Shown in pieces: positions 24,802 to 33,620 of a stretch of 64,000 nt of DNA (its first letter is position 1; every line of letters starts with the position of its first letter). A model generated the notes under the pieces. That model ran no database searches, was not told the DNA's origin, and saw only the letters and a list, made by a program, of their open reading frames with translations. Source of the DNA: Arthrobacter sp. AFG20 (GTDB taxonomy: Bacteria > Actinomycetota > Actinomycetes > Actinomycetales > Micrococcaceae); assembly GCF_002892795.1 (NCBI RefSeq), contig NZ_PJMC01000009.1, forward strand, positions 62,001 through 126,000, written 5' to 3'. Position numbers and translations under genes: made by a program.

Positions 24802-26946
24802 TTAGCTGAGGGCGCTCATGATGTTCCAGCCACCGCCGACCCTGACTCGGTTCGGGAACGTTCCGGCGCCGTTACCCATGTAGGACCAGAGAACTCCGCT
24901 GGTGTCCCGGGCTACAAGGTCGTCGCGTCCGTCTCCGTTAAGGTCTGCGGCTCCGCTGATGGCGTTCATGGCGTTCCAGCCTGCACCGGCGCTGACCCGC
25001 GTCGGGAATGCGCCAGCAGCGTTGCCCAGGTAGGACCACAGAATCCCTCGGGAGTCCCGGGCAACCAGATCAGCCTTGCCGTCACGGTTGAGGTCGCCAG
25101 CAGCGCTGATGGCCATGCCGTTCCAACCCCCGCCGGCCCTGATACGGGACGGGAAGGTGCCCGCATTGTTGCCGGCGTAGCTCCAGAGGACACCGCCGGA
25201 GTCAATTGCCAGCAGGTCATTCCGCCCGTCGCCGTTGAGGTCAGCGGCGGCGCTGATGCTCTTCATGGAGTTCCAGCCTGCGCCGACCCGAATCCTCGTC
25301 GGGAAAGTGCCGGAGCCGCTTCCGCGGTAAGTCCAGAGAACACCGCTGGAGTCCCGTGCTACGAGGTCAGCACGCCCGTCGCCGGTGAGGTCTCCGGTGG
25401 CGCTGATGGAGTTCATGGAGTTCCAGCCGGCCCCGACCCTGGTGCGGGTCGGGAAGGTACCCGAGCCGTTGCCGAGGTAGGTCCAGAGGACGCCGCTGGA
25501 GTCTCGTGTAACCAGGTCGGCCCGTCCGTCGCCGTTGAAGTCCTGCGGGACGCTTGTGACACCGGTGCCCGTACCGATGCGCACGTTACGGCTGGTAATA
25601 GCAACGTTGCCAGCGGCATCGCTGGCACGGACGCCGAAGGTGTAGAACCCGTTGACCTGTGCGTCCCAGGTCTTCGGCGAGGCGCAGGTGGTGTCCCAGG
25701 CCTGGTTGGTGGGCTGCAGCCGGCATTCGAACCTGGCCTGGGGGTCAGTGCTGCTGAAGCTCAGCGACGGCGTGTTGTCCAGGCTGGGCGTGGACGGGAA
25801 TGGTGCCGTTACCGCAACAGCCGGAGCCGTGGTGTCCACGGTGAAGTTGAGGGTCCCGGAATTCAGTCCGCCCGCAACAGCCTGCACGGTGTGCCTGCCT
25901 TGGGCCAGCGGCGCCAGCTTCAGGGAGTAGGTGGAACCGGTGAGGGTGGCAGCCCGCGGGGCGCCATTGTCCACGATCAGCTGAACAGGGCCCGCGGTGC
26001 CGGCAGGAAGGGTGCCGGTAATCGTGGGCGCCGTCACGTTGGTGATGTTGTCGGAGTTGGAGCGGCCGCTGTCGCTGGCTGCCGCCAGGTCCGGCGTATT
26101 GGGACCGCCGACGGAGTCGGTTGCGATGAGGCCCTGGACGAAGAAGTTGCTCTGGGTGACGGTGTCGATGCCCGGTCCACCGGCGTCAGGGCCGGCGACC
26201 GTCACGGAGTTGACGCCTGAGGGAGCACCGGTGACAGGCCGTGCGGTGTTGATGTCGCCGAGCGTGCCGGCTACGGCGCCAACCTGCGTGAGGAACGTTG
26301 CCGTGGTCCCCCTGCCAAAGTCGCCGAGGAAGGCTGCGCCGACCCCCGCCCAGTCGCAAGCAACCGTGTCAGTGGGCGCGCAAGCACCGGCGTCGGTCGT
26401 CTGGTTGATTCGTCCGCCTCCGTCAGCCGTGATCGTCTCAACGCCGTACGGGTGGGTGATGGTGTACTGCGCGTTGGGCCGCAGGCCATCAAAACGGAAC
26501 CGAAGGCGGGCGAAGCCCATCTGCTCGCCAGGCACGACCGGGCCGTTGACATGTGCCGCTTCCAAGGCCGCCTCGTAGCTGCCGATCGTTCCTACATCCG
26601 CGGACGCGGAGAACCAGAAAGCTTCCTCGGGGAAGTTGCCCGGGTACGAGGCCGGCTGGTCCGGGTTCGGAGGTTCAGACAGGCAGCCCTTGCCGGCCTC
26701 GTAGCAGAGCTGCAGCCGGACTGTGCCATCCGAATACCAGGTGGGGAACCCTGTGGAGTCAACCGGACCCATCCCGGCGGTTTCCGCGTTCGCCGGCATA
26801 GCGCCGAGGGGTGACAGGGCGGCGGCGAGCAGTGCGCCGGCAACAGCCGGTGCAAAGCGGCCGAGAGTGGTGGTGGACTTGCGGTGCGCTGTCCTGGAGC
26901 GATTGGCTCCGTCAGGCATCTTGGGCCGTACAGATTGCGAGAACAT
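24802..26946 (-). CDS. Secreted FG-GAP/VCBS-repeat protein
   Basis: 714-residue exported protein. A long signal peptide (about residues 1-54) has a basic n-region and a hydrophobic stretch APAVAGALLAAALSPLGA. The middle contains Ig-like/Bacterial-surface segments (TAPAVAVTAPFPSTPSLDN region with a probable disulfide pair in FECRL...TTCASP). The C-terminal 240 residues are five near-identical units of about 47 residues, each with a calcium-binding-like DLNGDGRADLVARD followed by SGVLWTY and GNGSGTFP, typical of FG-GAP/VCBS propeller blades. It is likely a cell-surface or extracellular binding protein; no catalytic motif is visible. Gene starts divergently from the multicopper oxidase. Confidence 0.88.
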   Translation of the reverse strand: MFSQSVRPKMPDGANRSRTAHRKSTTTLGRFAPAVAGALLAAALSPLGAMPANAETAGMGPVDSTGFPTWYSDGTVRLQLCYEAGKGCLSEPPNPDQPASYPGNFPEEAFWFSASADVGTIGSYEAALEAAHVNGPVVPGEQMGFARLRFRFDGLRPNAQYTITHPYGVETITADGGGRINQTTDAGACAPTDTVACDWAGVGAAFLGDFGRGTTATFLTQVGAVAGTLGDINTARPVTGAPSGVNSVTVAGPDAGGPGIDTVTQSNFFVQGLIATDSVGGPNTPDLAAASDSGRSNSDNITNVTAPTITGTLPAGTAGPVQLIVDNGAPRAATLTGSTYSLKLAPLAQGRHTVQAVAGGLNSGTLNFTVDTTAPAVAVTAPFPSTPSLDNTPSLSFSSTDPQARFECRLQPTNQAWDTTCASPKTWDAQVNGFYTFGVRASDAAGNVAITSRNVRIGTGTGVTSVPQDFNGDGRADLVTRDSSGVLWTYLGNGSGTFPTRTRVGAGWNSMNSISATGDLTGDGRADLVARDSSGVLWTYRGSGSGTFPTRIRVGAGWNSMKSISAAADLNGDGRNDLLAIDSGGVLWSYAGNNAGTFPSRIRAGGGWNGMAISAAGDLNRDGKADLVARDSRGILWSYLGNAAGAFPTRVSAGAGWNAMNAISGAADLNGDGRDDLVARDTSGVLWSYMGNGAGTFPNRVRVGGGWNIMSALS

Positions 26947-27301
26947 TGAGACTCCTTGTGGACACTCGATTTGTGGCCCCCAGTACCTTCAAGGCCAGGC
27001 CGGAAAGTCGATTCCCAACCACGACAACAGTGGATGCTGCACCTTGGATAAAAGTCGGATATAGCCGGTGGATGCAGGGGTTTGCGCGAGCCAAAGCTCG
27101 CGTACAGACCCGGCTGCGGCCGGGACGGTGCGGACTTCCGGTGGAGCACCGGGATTAGACCATCGATTTGAGGGGGCCCAATTGGGGGTGCCCCCTTAGA
27201 ACCCCCACCCTTCCCAGCCCGGTCCGGTTTTTTCCAACCCCGCCGCGACATCCTCGAAGCATCCCAACCGGTCTCGAACCCAATCGGAAGGAGGCCCGGT
27301 A
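26947..27301. other. Structured 355-bp divergent intergenic region
   Basis: No gene is seen. It separates the secreted repeat protein and the multicopper oxidase and must hold both promoters. A cluster of hairpins occupies 27085-27196 (separate entry). A GGAGG ribosome site for the oxidase lies at its right end. The left half is less GC-rich than the surroundings, fitting promoter DNA. Confidence 0.6.
27085..27196. other. Row of four hairpins
   Basis: Three perfect stem-loops follow each other: CGCGAGC/GCTCGCG with loop CAAA (27085-27102), CCCGGC/GCCGGG with loop TGCG (27109-27124), and CCGGTG/CACCGG with loop GAG (27138-27152). A fourth pairing AGGGGGC/GCCCCCT (27171-27196) has a 12-base loop. 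There is no U-tract, so this is not an ordinary terminator. It could be a structured 5' leader of the oxidase mRNA, a small RNA or an insulator. Confidence 0.6.
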
Positions 27302-28906
27302 ATGACCGTGTCCAGACGAAATGTTTTGCTGCTGGGTGGCCTCGGCGCCGTCGGAGCGGGTGTGCTTTCGCTCCCGCGCGGCGAGGTGGAGGCCAAGTCC
27401 GTCAGCCGGCTGAGCAGCGCGGAGATGCCCAAGCCGTTCCAGTCGGCTTTCGTGAAACCTCCGGAGTTGGCGCCGGACCGGACGGGGGTGGACCCCGCTG
27501 ACGGCAAACCTGTCAACTACTACACCGTGACGGAGATGGCCGCTATGGCGTCCATCCTGCCGCGGCTCAAAACTCCAATTCTGGGCTACAACGGGATTTT
27601 CCCCGGTCCCACGATCGGCCTGGACCAGGGCACCAAGGCGGTGGTGCGGGTCCGGAACAAGCTCCCCGCAACCCACCCGAACGATGGCCACGTGCTCGCC
27701 ACGTCCACGCACCTGCACGGGTCAGCCTCGCTGCCACAGTTCGACGGGTACGCCAGTGATGTCACGCATCCCGGATTCTTCAAGGACTACCACTACCCGA
27801 ACTTCCAGCCCGCCCGCACGCTCTGGTACCACGATCACGGCGTGCACTTCACGGCGCAGAACGCGTACTCCGGCCTGGCCGGGCAGTACCACATGCACGA
27901 CCCGATGGAGCGGCAGCTGCTGCCGCAGGGCGACTTCGACGTGCCGCTCGTCATTTCCGACGCGATGTTCGCGGCCAACGGCGCTTTGGGGTACGAGGAC
28001 AACACCCACTCAGGCCTGTGGGGAGACGTCATCCTGGTCAACGGCAAGCCGTGGCCGGTCATGAAGGTCCAGAAGCGCATCTACCGCTTCCGGGTTCTGA
28101 ACTGCAGCATTTCCCGCTCAGTACGGCTGACGCTGAGCACGGGCGATCCGCTGATCATCGTTGGCACGGACGGCGGCCTGGTGCCGACGCCACAAAAGGT
28201 GGCCAACTACCGCCATGCCGGGGCAGAGCGTTACGAGGTGCTCATCGATTTCCGCAAGTACAAGACCGGCCAGCGAATTGAGCTGCGCAACCTGTCCAAC
28301 CCGAACAACGTTGACTACGACTTCACCAACAAGGTGATGGCCTTCGACGTCACGGACGAACCCGTCAACACCAGCGACCCGACCTGGAATGCGGTGCCGG
28401 CGCAGCTGGCACCCGCGAACGAGGTCATGGCGATGACCGAGAAGCAGGCCACCAAGGTCCGGAAGTTCCGGGTCAAGCGGAACGACGTCACCAACATGTG
28501 GACCATCGACGACGACAGCTGGCAGGACGTCATAGCCAGCGGCTACAAGAAGGTCGCTGCGGACGTTGACCTGGACGCCGTCGAGGTGTGGGAAATCGAG
28601 AACAGGTCCGGCGGCTGGTTCCACCCGGTTCACATCCACCTCGTGGATTTCAAGATCCTCAGCCGCAACGGCCGGGCGCCGCTTCCCCAGGAGCTCGGGC
28701 CCAAGGACGTCGTTTACGTTGGCGAAGGCGAGACGGTCCGCCTGCTCATGAAGTTCGGTCCGCACCGGGGCCGCTACATGGTGCACTGCCACAACCTGCC
28801 GCATGAGGACCACGACATGATGGTTCAGTTCCGGGTGGGGCTGAAGGAAGATGACAACGATCCCAACGATCCCATGACGGCGGCGCTGCCCCAATGGGAC
28901 GGCTAG
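27302..28906 (+). CDS. Tat-exported multicopper oxidase
   Basis: 534-residue multicopper oxidase (laccase, CotA, bilirubin-oxidase or phenoxazinone-synthase type). The N-terminus has a twin-arginine signal (SRRNVLLLGG, Arg5-Arg6), consistent with export after folding and copper loading. All four copper-ligand motifs are present: THLHGS, WYHDHGVHFTAQN, HPVHIHLVDF and HCHNLPHEDHDMM; the final motif has Met as axial ligand of type-1 copper. GGAGG precedes the ATG. Substrate (phenolics, metals, bilirubin-like) cannot be assigned. Its 3' end overlaps the signal peptidase gene by 13 bp. Confidence 0.95.
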   Translation: MTVSRRNVLLLGGLGAVGAGVLSLPRGEVEAKSVSRLSSAEMPKPFQSAFVKPPELAPDRTGVDPADGKPVNYYTVTEMAAMASILPRLKTPILGYNGIFPGPTIGLDQGTKAVVRVRNKLPATHPNDGHVLATSTHLHGSASLPQFDGYASDVTHPGFFKDYHYPNFQPARTLWYHDHGVHFTAQNAYSGLAGQYHMHDPMERQLLPQGDFDVPLVISDAMFAANGALGYEDNTHSGLWGDVILVNGKPWPVMKVQKRIYRFRVLNCSISRSVRLTLSTGDPLIIVGTDGGLVPTPQKVANYRHAGAERYEVLIDFRKYKTGQRIELRNLSNPNNVDYDFTNKVMAFDVTDEPVNTSDPTWNAVPAQLAPANEVMAMTEKQATKVRKFRVKRNDVTNMWTIDDDSWQDVIASGYKKVAADVDLDAVEVWEIENRSGGWFHPVHIHLVDFKILSRNGRAPLPQELGPKDVVYVGEGETVRLLMKFGPHRGRYMVHCHNLPHEDHDMMVQFRVGLKEDDNDPNDPMTAALPQWDG

Positions 28907-29469
28907 CGGCGCACAGGGCCGACCCAAAGTCCCGGGCGGTCCCCGAAAGCGTAGCCGCCACCGAGAGGCCTGCCGGATCCCCCCGGCAGGGCTTTCGGGG
29001 GAGGACACTCACGACGGCGGTGCTGCTCGCCGCTGTCCTTCTGGCCTCGCGCCTCTGGCTGGTGGAGCCCGTGACGGTCAGCTCGGAAAGCATGGAGCCG
29101 GCACTGCCCAAGGGCAGCACGGTGCTGATGTTCAAACCCGGGCCGGCGCTCGGTGCGCCCAAGGCCGGAGACCTGGTGGTGTTCACGAGTCCGGAGGACG
29201 GGAGCCCTGCTGTCAAACGGGCCATTGCCTTCGGAGGCCAGACCGTTGCCATCGAGGATTCGGTGCTGGTGGTGGACGGGGTTCCGCAGGCCGAGCCGGG
29301 CATCGACCACAGCCGCATCGACGGCACCTACTTTGGTCCGGTCACGGTGCCGGCCGGGCACGTCTTTGTCCTGGGTGACAACCGGGCGGGCTCCATCGAT
29401 TCACGGGCCTACGGAAGCGTGCCATTGGAGGCGCTACAGGCAACGGTACTCTGGCCCGCCGGCCGCTAG
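28894..29469 (+). CDS. lepB: Signal peptidase I
   Basis: 191-residue membrane serine protease that removes signal peptides. One N-terminal membrane helix (LTTAVLLAAVLLASRLWL) precedes the catalytic Ser66 in VSSESMEPAL and Lys108 in AVKRAIAFGG; the conserved VFVLGDNRAGSIDSR box is near the end. Length is short but complete for Gram-positive SPase I. It starts inside the oxidase gene, so translation may be coupled; an accessory rather than the only leader peptidase is likely, as housekeeping lepB usually sits elsewhere. Confidence 0.92.
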   Translation: MGRLAAHRADPKSRAVPESVAATERPAGSPRQGFRGRTLTTAVLLAAVLLASRLWLVEPVTVSSESMEPALPKGSTVLMFKPGPALGAPKAGDLVVFTSPEDGSPAVKRAIAFGGQTVAIEDSVLVVDGVPQAEPGIDHSRIDGTYFGPVTVPAGHVFVLGDNRAGSIDSRAYGSVPLEALQATVLWPAGR

Positions 29470-29588
29470 GGTGCATGCCCGTGCCGCGAAGACCCCTGCC
29501 CGAAAGGTAAGTATGCTGGGAATCATCCTGGCCGGCTGCCCAGCCGGCCGGGCCTGGACATGCATCGGTGACGGCAGCGGAGGAAGAC

Positions 29589-30068
29589 ATGAAAGCATCC
29601 GAGACTCTGGCCAGCAATCTTCAGAAGGTCCTCACTGACCTGATCGAGCTGCACGTTCAGGGCAAGCAGGCGCACTGGAACCTGGTGGGCACCAACTTCC
29701 GCGATCTGCATCTGCAGCTCGATGAAATCGTGGACAGCGCCCGGCTGCTTGCCGACCAGACGGCCGAGCGCATGCGTTCGCTGCATGCACTTCCGGACGG
29801 CCGGAGCGCCACCGTCTCGTCGGGCACCAGGCTGGAGCAGTTTCCTGCCGGCCTGACCGTCACTAAAGACACCGCCAAGCTCATTACCGCGAGGCTGGAA
29901 CAAACGGTCAAGACCATCCGCGATGTCCACGATGACGTGGATGAAGAAGATCCTACTAGCGCAGACCTCCTGCACGCGGCCATCACCCGGCTGGAGCAGC
30001 TGGCCTGGATGGTGAACGCGGAAGTGATGCCGGCCTCGGCGTCGGTGACCGCGCCGGGACAGGATTAG
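29589..30068 (+). CDS. dps: Dps-family DNA-protection/ferritin-like protein
   Basis: 159-residue Dps, a dodecameric ferroxidase that stores iron and protects DNA in stationary phase or oxidative stress. The inter-subunit ferroxidase ligands are in KQAHWNLVGTNFRDLHLQLD and ARLLADQTAERM. A strong GGAGGAAGAC ribosome site precedes the ATG at 29589; the frame is open to 29568 but without a site. Basic residues at the N-terminus are few, so direct DNA binding may be weak. Confidence 0.92.
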   Translation: MKASETLASNLQKVLTDLIELHVQGKQAHWNLVGTNFRDLHLQLDEIVDSARLLADQTAERMRSLHALPDGRSATVSSGTRLEQFPAGLTVTKDTAKLITARLEQTVKTIRDVHDDVDEEDPTSADLLHAAITRLEQLAWMVNAEVMPASASVTAPGQD

Positions 30069-30110
30069 CAGCGCCATGACCCGGTGCCCCCGACCGTCAG
30101 CGGACGCTGC

Positions 30111-31379
30111 ATGAACACTCCGCACCGCCAGTGGCAGCCTGTCCGCTTCAGCCAGGCGCCGTCACCGGAAGACGCCTTCGAAGCTGCGCCGAAAGTCGAA
30201 GCTGCGCCGGACGCGGAACGTCTCCCTGAAGCCGAACCTGTGCTGGACGTTGAGGGACTGTTGGACAGGGTTGCTTCGGCTGTGGGGGACGTCCCTGCCC
30301 TGCTGGCCATCGCCCAGCACGCCGGCCGTTCCGCGCCGAAGCCCGGTGACGGGCGGACAGCCCGGCTCTGGGAACTGCTGGCCTCCGTGGCCGCGGTGGA
30401 CGTGGCCGCCGCGCGGGTTCTGGAGCCGCACCTGGACGCCGGCGCCATCCTGTCCCAAGCGGGAACGCCGGGATCCTTCACCGGGTCGTGGGGTGTCTAC
30501 GCAGCCGAGGGCCCGGGTACACGGCTGACGGCCGCGCCGGCTTCCGCCACAGCTGCCGGGCGCCCTCCCGCCGGGACAGAACCGGTCGGGACATCCGGGG
30601 GCGTACGGCTGACCGGCTCCAAGCCCTGGTGCTCGCTGGCCCAGTTCGTGGACCACGCCGTGGTGACCGCGCACACCGAGGCCGGCGGCCGGGCCGCCTT
30701 TGCCGTTGATCTCAGGGCCGCCGGCGTCACGTGCGATGTGCCGGAATGGACCAGCCGCGGACTGCGCGAAATCCCCAGCGGAACTGTCCACTTTGACGGG
30801 GTGGCGGCTGTGCCGCTCGGCGGTGACGGCTGGTACTTCCAACGCCCCGGCTTTGCGTGGGGTGGCATGGGCGTTGCCGCGTGCTGGCTCGGCGGCGCCG
30901 TGGCGCTCGGCCGGCACTTCGAGGCCGCGCTCCAGCGGGGAGCGAGGTCCCAGCGCGAGCCGGACCAGGTGGCGCTCGCTGCCCTGGGTGAAGTGGACCG
31001 GATCCTGACCTCCACTGTCCAGTACCTCGCGCGGGCTGCTGAGGCCGTGGACGCCGCCGAGGCCGGCGGCGGCGCCCAAGCGGACCCGAATTCCGGTGCG
31101 GAAGCGGCCGACGGCGGCACTGTTGGCGGGTGGAGCCAGGCCACCACTGGCGCCGTTGGTGGGTGGAGCGAGACGCTCCGTGTCCGGGGAACCGTTGCTG
31201 CCGCCGTCGAACGCGTGCAGCTCCTGGTGAGCCAGAACCTGGGGCCCGGGCCGCTTGCCTTCGATGAACGGTACGGCAAATGCATGGCGGACCTGTCCCT
31301 CTACGTGCGGCAGCACCACGCAACGCGCGACGACGCCCAGTTGGGCGCACTCACCCTCCAGGGGGAGCACGCATGGTGA
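30111..31379 (+). CDS. Acyl-CoA dehydrogenase-like protein
   Basis: 422-residue protein with acyl-CoA dehydrogenase fold. Recognisable segments are the GTPGSFTGSWGVYAAEGPGT region corresponding to the FAD/substrate middle domain, GVRLTGSKPWCSLAQFVDHA (typical ACAD beta-domain motif) and the helical C-terminal domain with the aberrant Ala/Gly-rich insertion around residues 310-350. The usual catalytic Glu is not evident. It is first in a coupled operon with a PIG-L/methyltransferase fusion (overlap 7 bp) and a GT2 glycosyltransferase, a setting unlike fatty-acid oxidation. ATG 30111 is chosen over GTG 30084. Confidence 0.82.
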   Translation: MNTPHRQWQPVRFSQAPSPEDAFEAAPKVEAAPDAERLPEAEPVLDVEGLLDRVASAVGDVPALLAIAQHAGRSAPKPGDGRTARLWELLASVAAVDVAAARVLEPHLDAGAILSQAGTPGSFTGSWGVYAAEGPGTRLTAAPASATAAGRPPAGTEPVGTSGGVRLTGSKPWCSLAQFVDHAVVTAHTEAGGRAAFAVDLRAAGVTCDVPEWTSRGLREIPSGTVHFDGVAAVPLGGDGWYFQRPGFAWGGMGVAACWLGGAVALGRHFEAALQRGARSQREPDQVALAALGEVDRILTSTVQYLARAAEAVDAAEAGGGAQADPNSGAEAADGGTVGGWSQATTGAVGGWSETLRVRGTVAAAVERVQLLVSQNLGPGPLAFDERYGKCMADLSLYVRQHHATRDDAQLGALTLQGEHAW

Positions 31380-32806
31380 CGTTCTCGCACGCGGATGCCG
31401 GCACCGATGAAGCGGCCTGGGAAGGCAGCGGGCTGGACATGATCGGCGAACTGCCGCTGGATTCAGCCGAGCTGGCTCGGATGGAGTTCGTCGTCCTCGT
31501 TGCCCATCCGGACGATGAATCCCTCGGCGCCGGAGGCTTGCTGGCCCGGCTCACGTTAGCCGGTGCGCATGTTGAGGTGCTGCTGTGTTCGGCGGGGGAG
31601 GCGTCCCACCCGGGTTCGCCCACCACCACGCCGGAGCAGCTGGCCGCGGTCCGCCGTGAGGAGTTTGCGGCTGCCATGAGCGCGTTCGGGCTGGCGGACC
31701 ACTGGGAGTTCCTGAACCTCCCGGACAGCCGGCTGGCCCAACACGGGGATGTCATCGCCGAACGCCTGGCGGACGTTGTTGGGCGCCGTGTTGCTGGAAG
31801 GCCAGATGCCGACGGCGGGCTGGTCATTGTTGCCCCGTACCGCGGAGACGGGCACATCGACCACGACACCCTGGGGGCCCTCGCGGCGGAGACCGCCGAA
31901 GCCGGAGGCCACGGGCTGCTGGAGTACCCCATCTGGTACTGGCTGTGGGCCACGCCTGAGGACACGGCCTGGCGGAAGTGGCTGAGGCTGCCCCTGAGCC
32001 CCGCTGAGCAGCGGGCCAAACGCGCCGCCCTGCACACCCATGCCTCCCAGCTGCAGCCGCTCTCTGACCGGCCGGGCGACGAGGTCCTGCTGTCGGAGCA
32101 GTTTCTTGCGCACTTTTCCCGGCCCTTCGAGGTGTTCGCTTGGCGGCCGCCGGTCACCGGCCGGCGGAGCGCCCGGGACGCCGAGCCCGTCTTTGACGCC
32201 CTGCACCGCAGCGCCGAGGACCCGTGGGGGTACCAGGACAGCTGGTACGAGCAGCGTAAGCGTAGCCTGACGCTCGCCGCTCTCCCTGAACAGAAGTACG
32301 ACGCCGGCCTGGAAACCGGCTGCTCGATCGGCACCCTGAGTGAGGAGCTGGCCAAGCGGTGCGGGCGGCTCCTGGCCGTGGATGCCAGCGGCACCGCCGT
32401 GGGGCGGGCCGCCGAACGGCTCGCCCGGTATCCGGAAGCTGAAGCCCGGCAGCTGACCCTCCCGGAACAGTGGCCGGAGGGCAGCTTCGACCTGATCGTG
32501 GTCTCGGAGATGGGCTACTACCTCGCGGCCGCGGAATTGGCGGCGCTGATCACCAGGATCTCGGCCTCCCTGGCCCCGGGCGGAACGCTGTTGCTCTGCC
32601 ATTGGCGGCATCCGGTTTCCGGCTGGGAGCTGGACGGCGACGCCGTCCACTCGTTGGCCCGGAGCCAGCTGCAGTGGCCGTCCGCCGGCATTTACCGGGA
32701 GCGGGACTTTGTGCTTGAAACTTTCATCGCGCCAGAGGCCGCCGGTGACGCGGGGCTGGAGCCCGCCGGTGACCCGTGGCCGGAGACCTTGCATGATGCC
32801 GGATAG
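31373..32806 (+). CDS. PIG-L deacetylase fused to SAM-dependent methyltransferase
   Basis: 477-residue two-domain enzyme. Residues about 35-270 are a PIG-L/LmbE zinc deacetylase with the motif VAHPDDESLGAGG (His45, Asp47, Asp48) and GDGHIDHDTLG supplying further ligands. Residues about 290-470 are a class I methyltransferase of the NodS type, with ETGCSIGTLSEELAKRCGRL and LLAVDASG. PIG-L enzymes remove N-acetyl groups from amino sugars; a fused methyltransferase suggests N-methylation of the freed amine, as NodB/NodS do in Nod factors, but that is analogy. It overlaps its neighbours on both sides. Confidence 0.88.
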   Translation: MVTFSHADAGTDEAAWEGSGLDMIGELPLDSAELARMEFVVLVAHPDDESLGAGGLLARLTLAGAHVEVLLCSAGEASHPGSPTTTPEQLAAVRREEFAAAMSAFGLADHWEFLNLPDSRLAQHGDVIAERLADVVGRRVAGRPDADGGLVIVAPYRGDGHIDHDTLGALAAETAEAGGHGLLEYPIWYWLWATPEDTAWRKWLRLPLSPAEQRAKRAALHTHASQLQPLSDRPGDEVLLSEQFLAHFSRPFEVFAWRPPVTGRRSARDAEPVFDALHRSAEDPWGYQDSWYEQRKRSLTLAALPEQKYDAGLETGCSIGTLSEELAKRCGRLLAVDASGTAVGRAAERLARYPEAEARQLTLPEQWPEGSFDLIVVSEMGYYLAAAELAALITRISASLAPGGTLLLCHWRHPVSGWELDGDAVHSLARSQLQWPSAGIYRERDFVLETFIAPEAAGDAGLEPAGDPWPETLHDAG

Positions 32807-33554
32807 TTCCCGGCCGGTCATCAGCCGGGTGGAGGTGGTGATGCCCGTGCATGACGAGGAGCACCACCTTGGCCCCGCCCTTGCTGCGCTCCGGGCCTCG
32901 GCCGAAACTCTGCTGCAACAGCGACCCTCGGCTGCTGTGGGAATCACTGTGGTCCTGGACCGCTGCACCGACCGTTCACCGGAGATCGCCGCACGCTTCG
33001 CTGAGTCAACCGCCGGACTAAACACCTGCGTGCGGGTATTGCACCGGCGGTTCCGCAACGCGGGTGCCAGCAGGGCGTCCGGGGTGGCAGCGGGGTTGCT
33101 GGACGCCGACAATTTCGAAAGCACCTGGCTGGCAAATACCGACGCCGATTCCCGCGTTCCGGCGGACTGGCTCGTGCGCCAGTTGGCGTTTGCGGACGCT
33201 GGCTGGGACGTGGTGCTGGGTTCCGTGGAGCCGGACTCCGCGGGGATGGATCCTGAGCTCCTGCGCAGCTGGCGGCTGCGGCACCCCCTGGAGGAAAGGC
33301 ACGGCAATGTCTATGGCGCCAACCTCGGCGTGCGCGCCTCGGCTTACCGCCAGGTTGGCGGATTTCCACCGCTGCGCTCCTCCGAGGACAGTGCCCTGGT
33401 GGAACAGCTGCGGCGGAGGGGCTTCGCCGTCATGGCCACGGACCGCACACGTGTGCTGACTTCCGGACGGACCGTCGCCCGGGCGCCGCACGGTTTTGGT
33501 GCCTACCTCCGTGCCCTGGGCGTGGAGACGGCTGCCGGGCTCCGGAGCAGCTAA
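32796..33554 (+). CDS. Glycosyltransferase family 2
   Basis: 252-residue GT-A fold glycosyltransferase. The family start RVEVVMPVHDEEHHLGPALA, a nucleotide-binding ITVVLDRCTDRSPE and the metal-binding WLANTDADSRVPADW are clear; GNVYGANLGVRASAYRQVGG and the acidic SSEDSALVEQL fit the acceptor region. No membrane anchor is present. The start overlaps the methyltransferase-fusion stop (ATG 32796 or 32793). Third gene of the ACAD/PIG-L operon; donor and acceptor unknown. Confidence 0.9.
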   Translation: MPDSSRPVISRVEVVMPVHDEEHHLGPALAALRASAETLLQQRPSAAVGITVVLDRCTDRSPEIAARFAESTAGLNTCVRVLHRRFRNAGASRASGVAAGLLDADNFESTWLANTDADSRVPADWLVRQLAFADAGWDVVLGSVEPDSAGMDPELLRSWRLRHPLEERHGNVYGANLGVRASAYRQVGGFPPLRSSEDSALVEQLRRRGFAVMATDRTRVLTSGRTVARAPHGFGAYLRALGVETAAGLRSS

Positions 33555-33600
33555 AAGCTCTGCCGGGACCCCGGGCAGCAACCTGTGGCGGCAGCTGCCC

Positions 33601-33613
33601 GGGGGTCACCCCC
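33601..33613 (-). terminator. Short GC hairpin between convergent genes
   Basis: GGGGG-TCA-CCCCC forms a 5-bp stem just after the end of the minus-strand YihY gene and 47 bp after the GT2 stop. It has no U-tract; assignment rests mainly on position between convergent genes. Confidence 0.3.
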
Positions 33614-33620
33614 AGGTCGG

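Noticed and set aside
24508..26220. A 570-codon frame opposite the secreted repeat protein
   Set aside because: Its internal repeats mirror those of the minus-strand VCBS gene, which has signal peptide and FG-GAP motifs. It is a shadow frame.
26947..27301. Known riboswitch (c-di-GMP, c-di-AMP or cobalamin class) in the divergent region
   Set aside because: I could not match conserved core sequences of these classes; only the hairpin row is supported.
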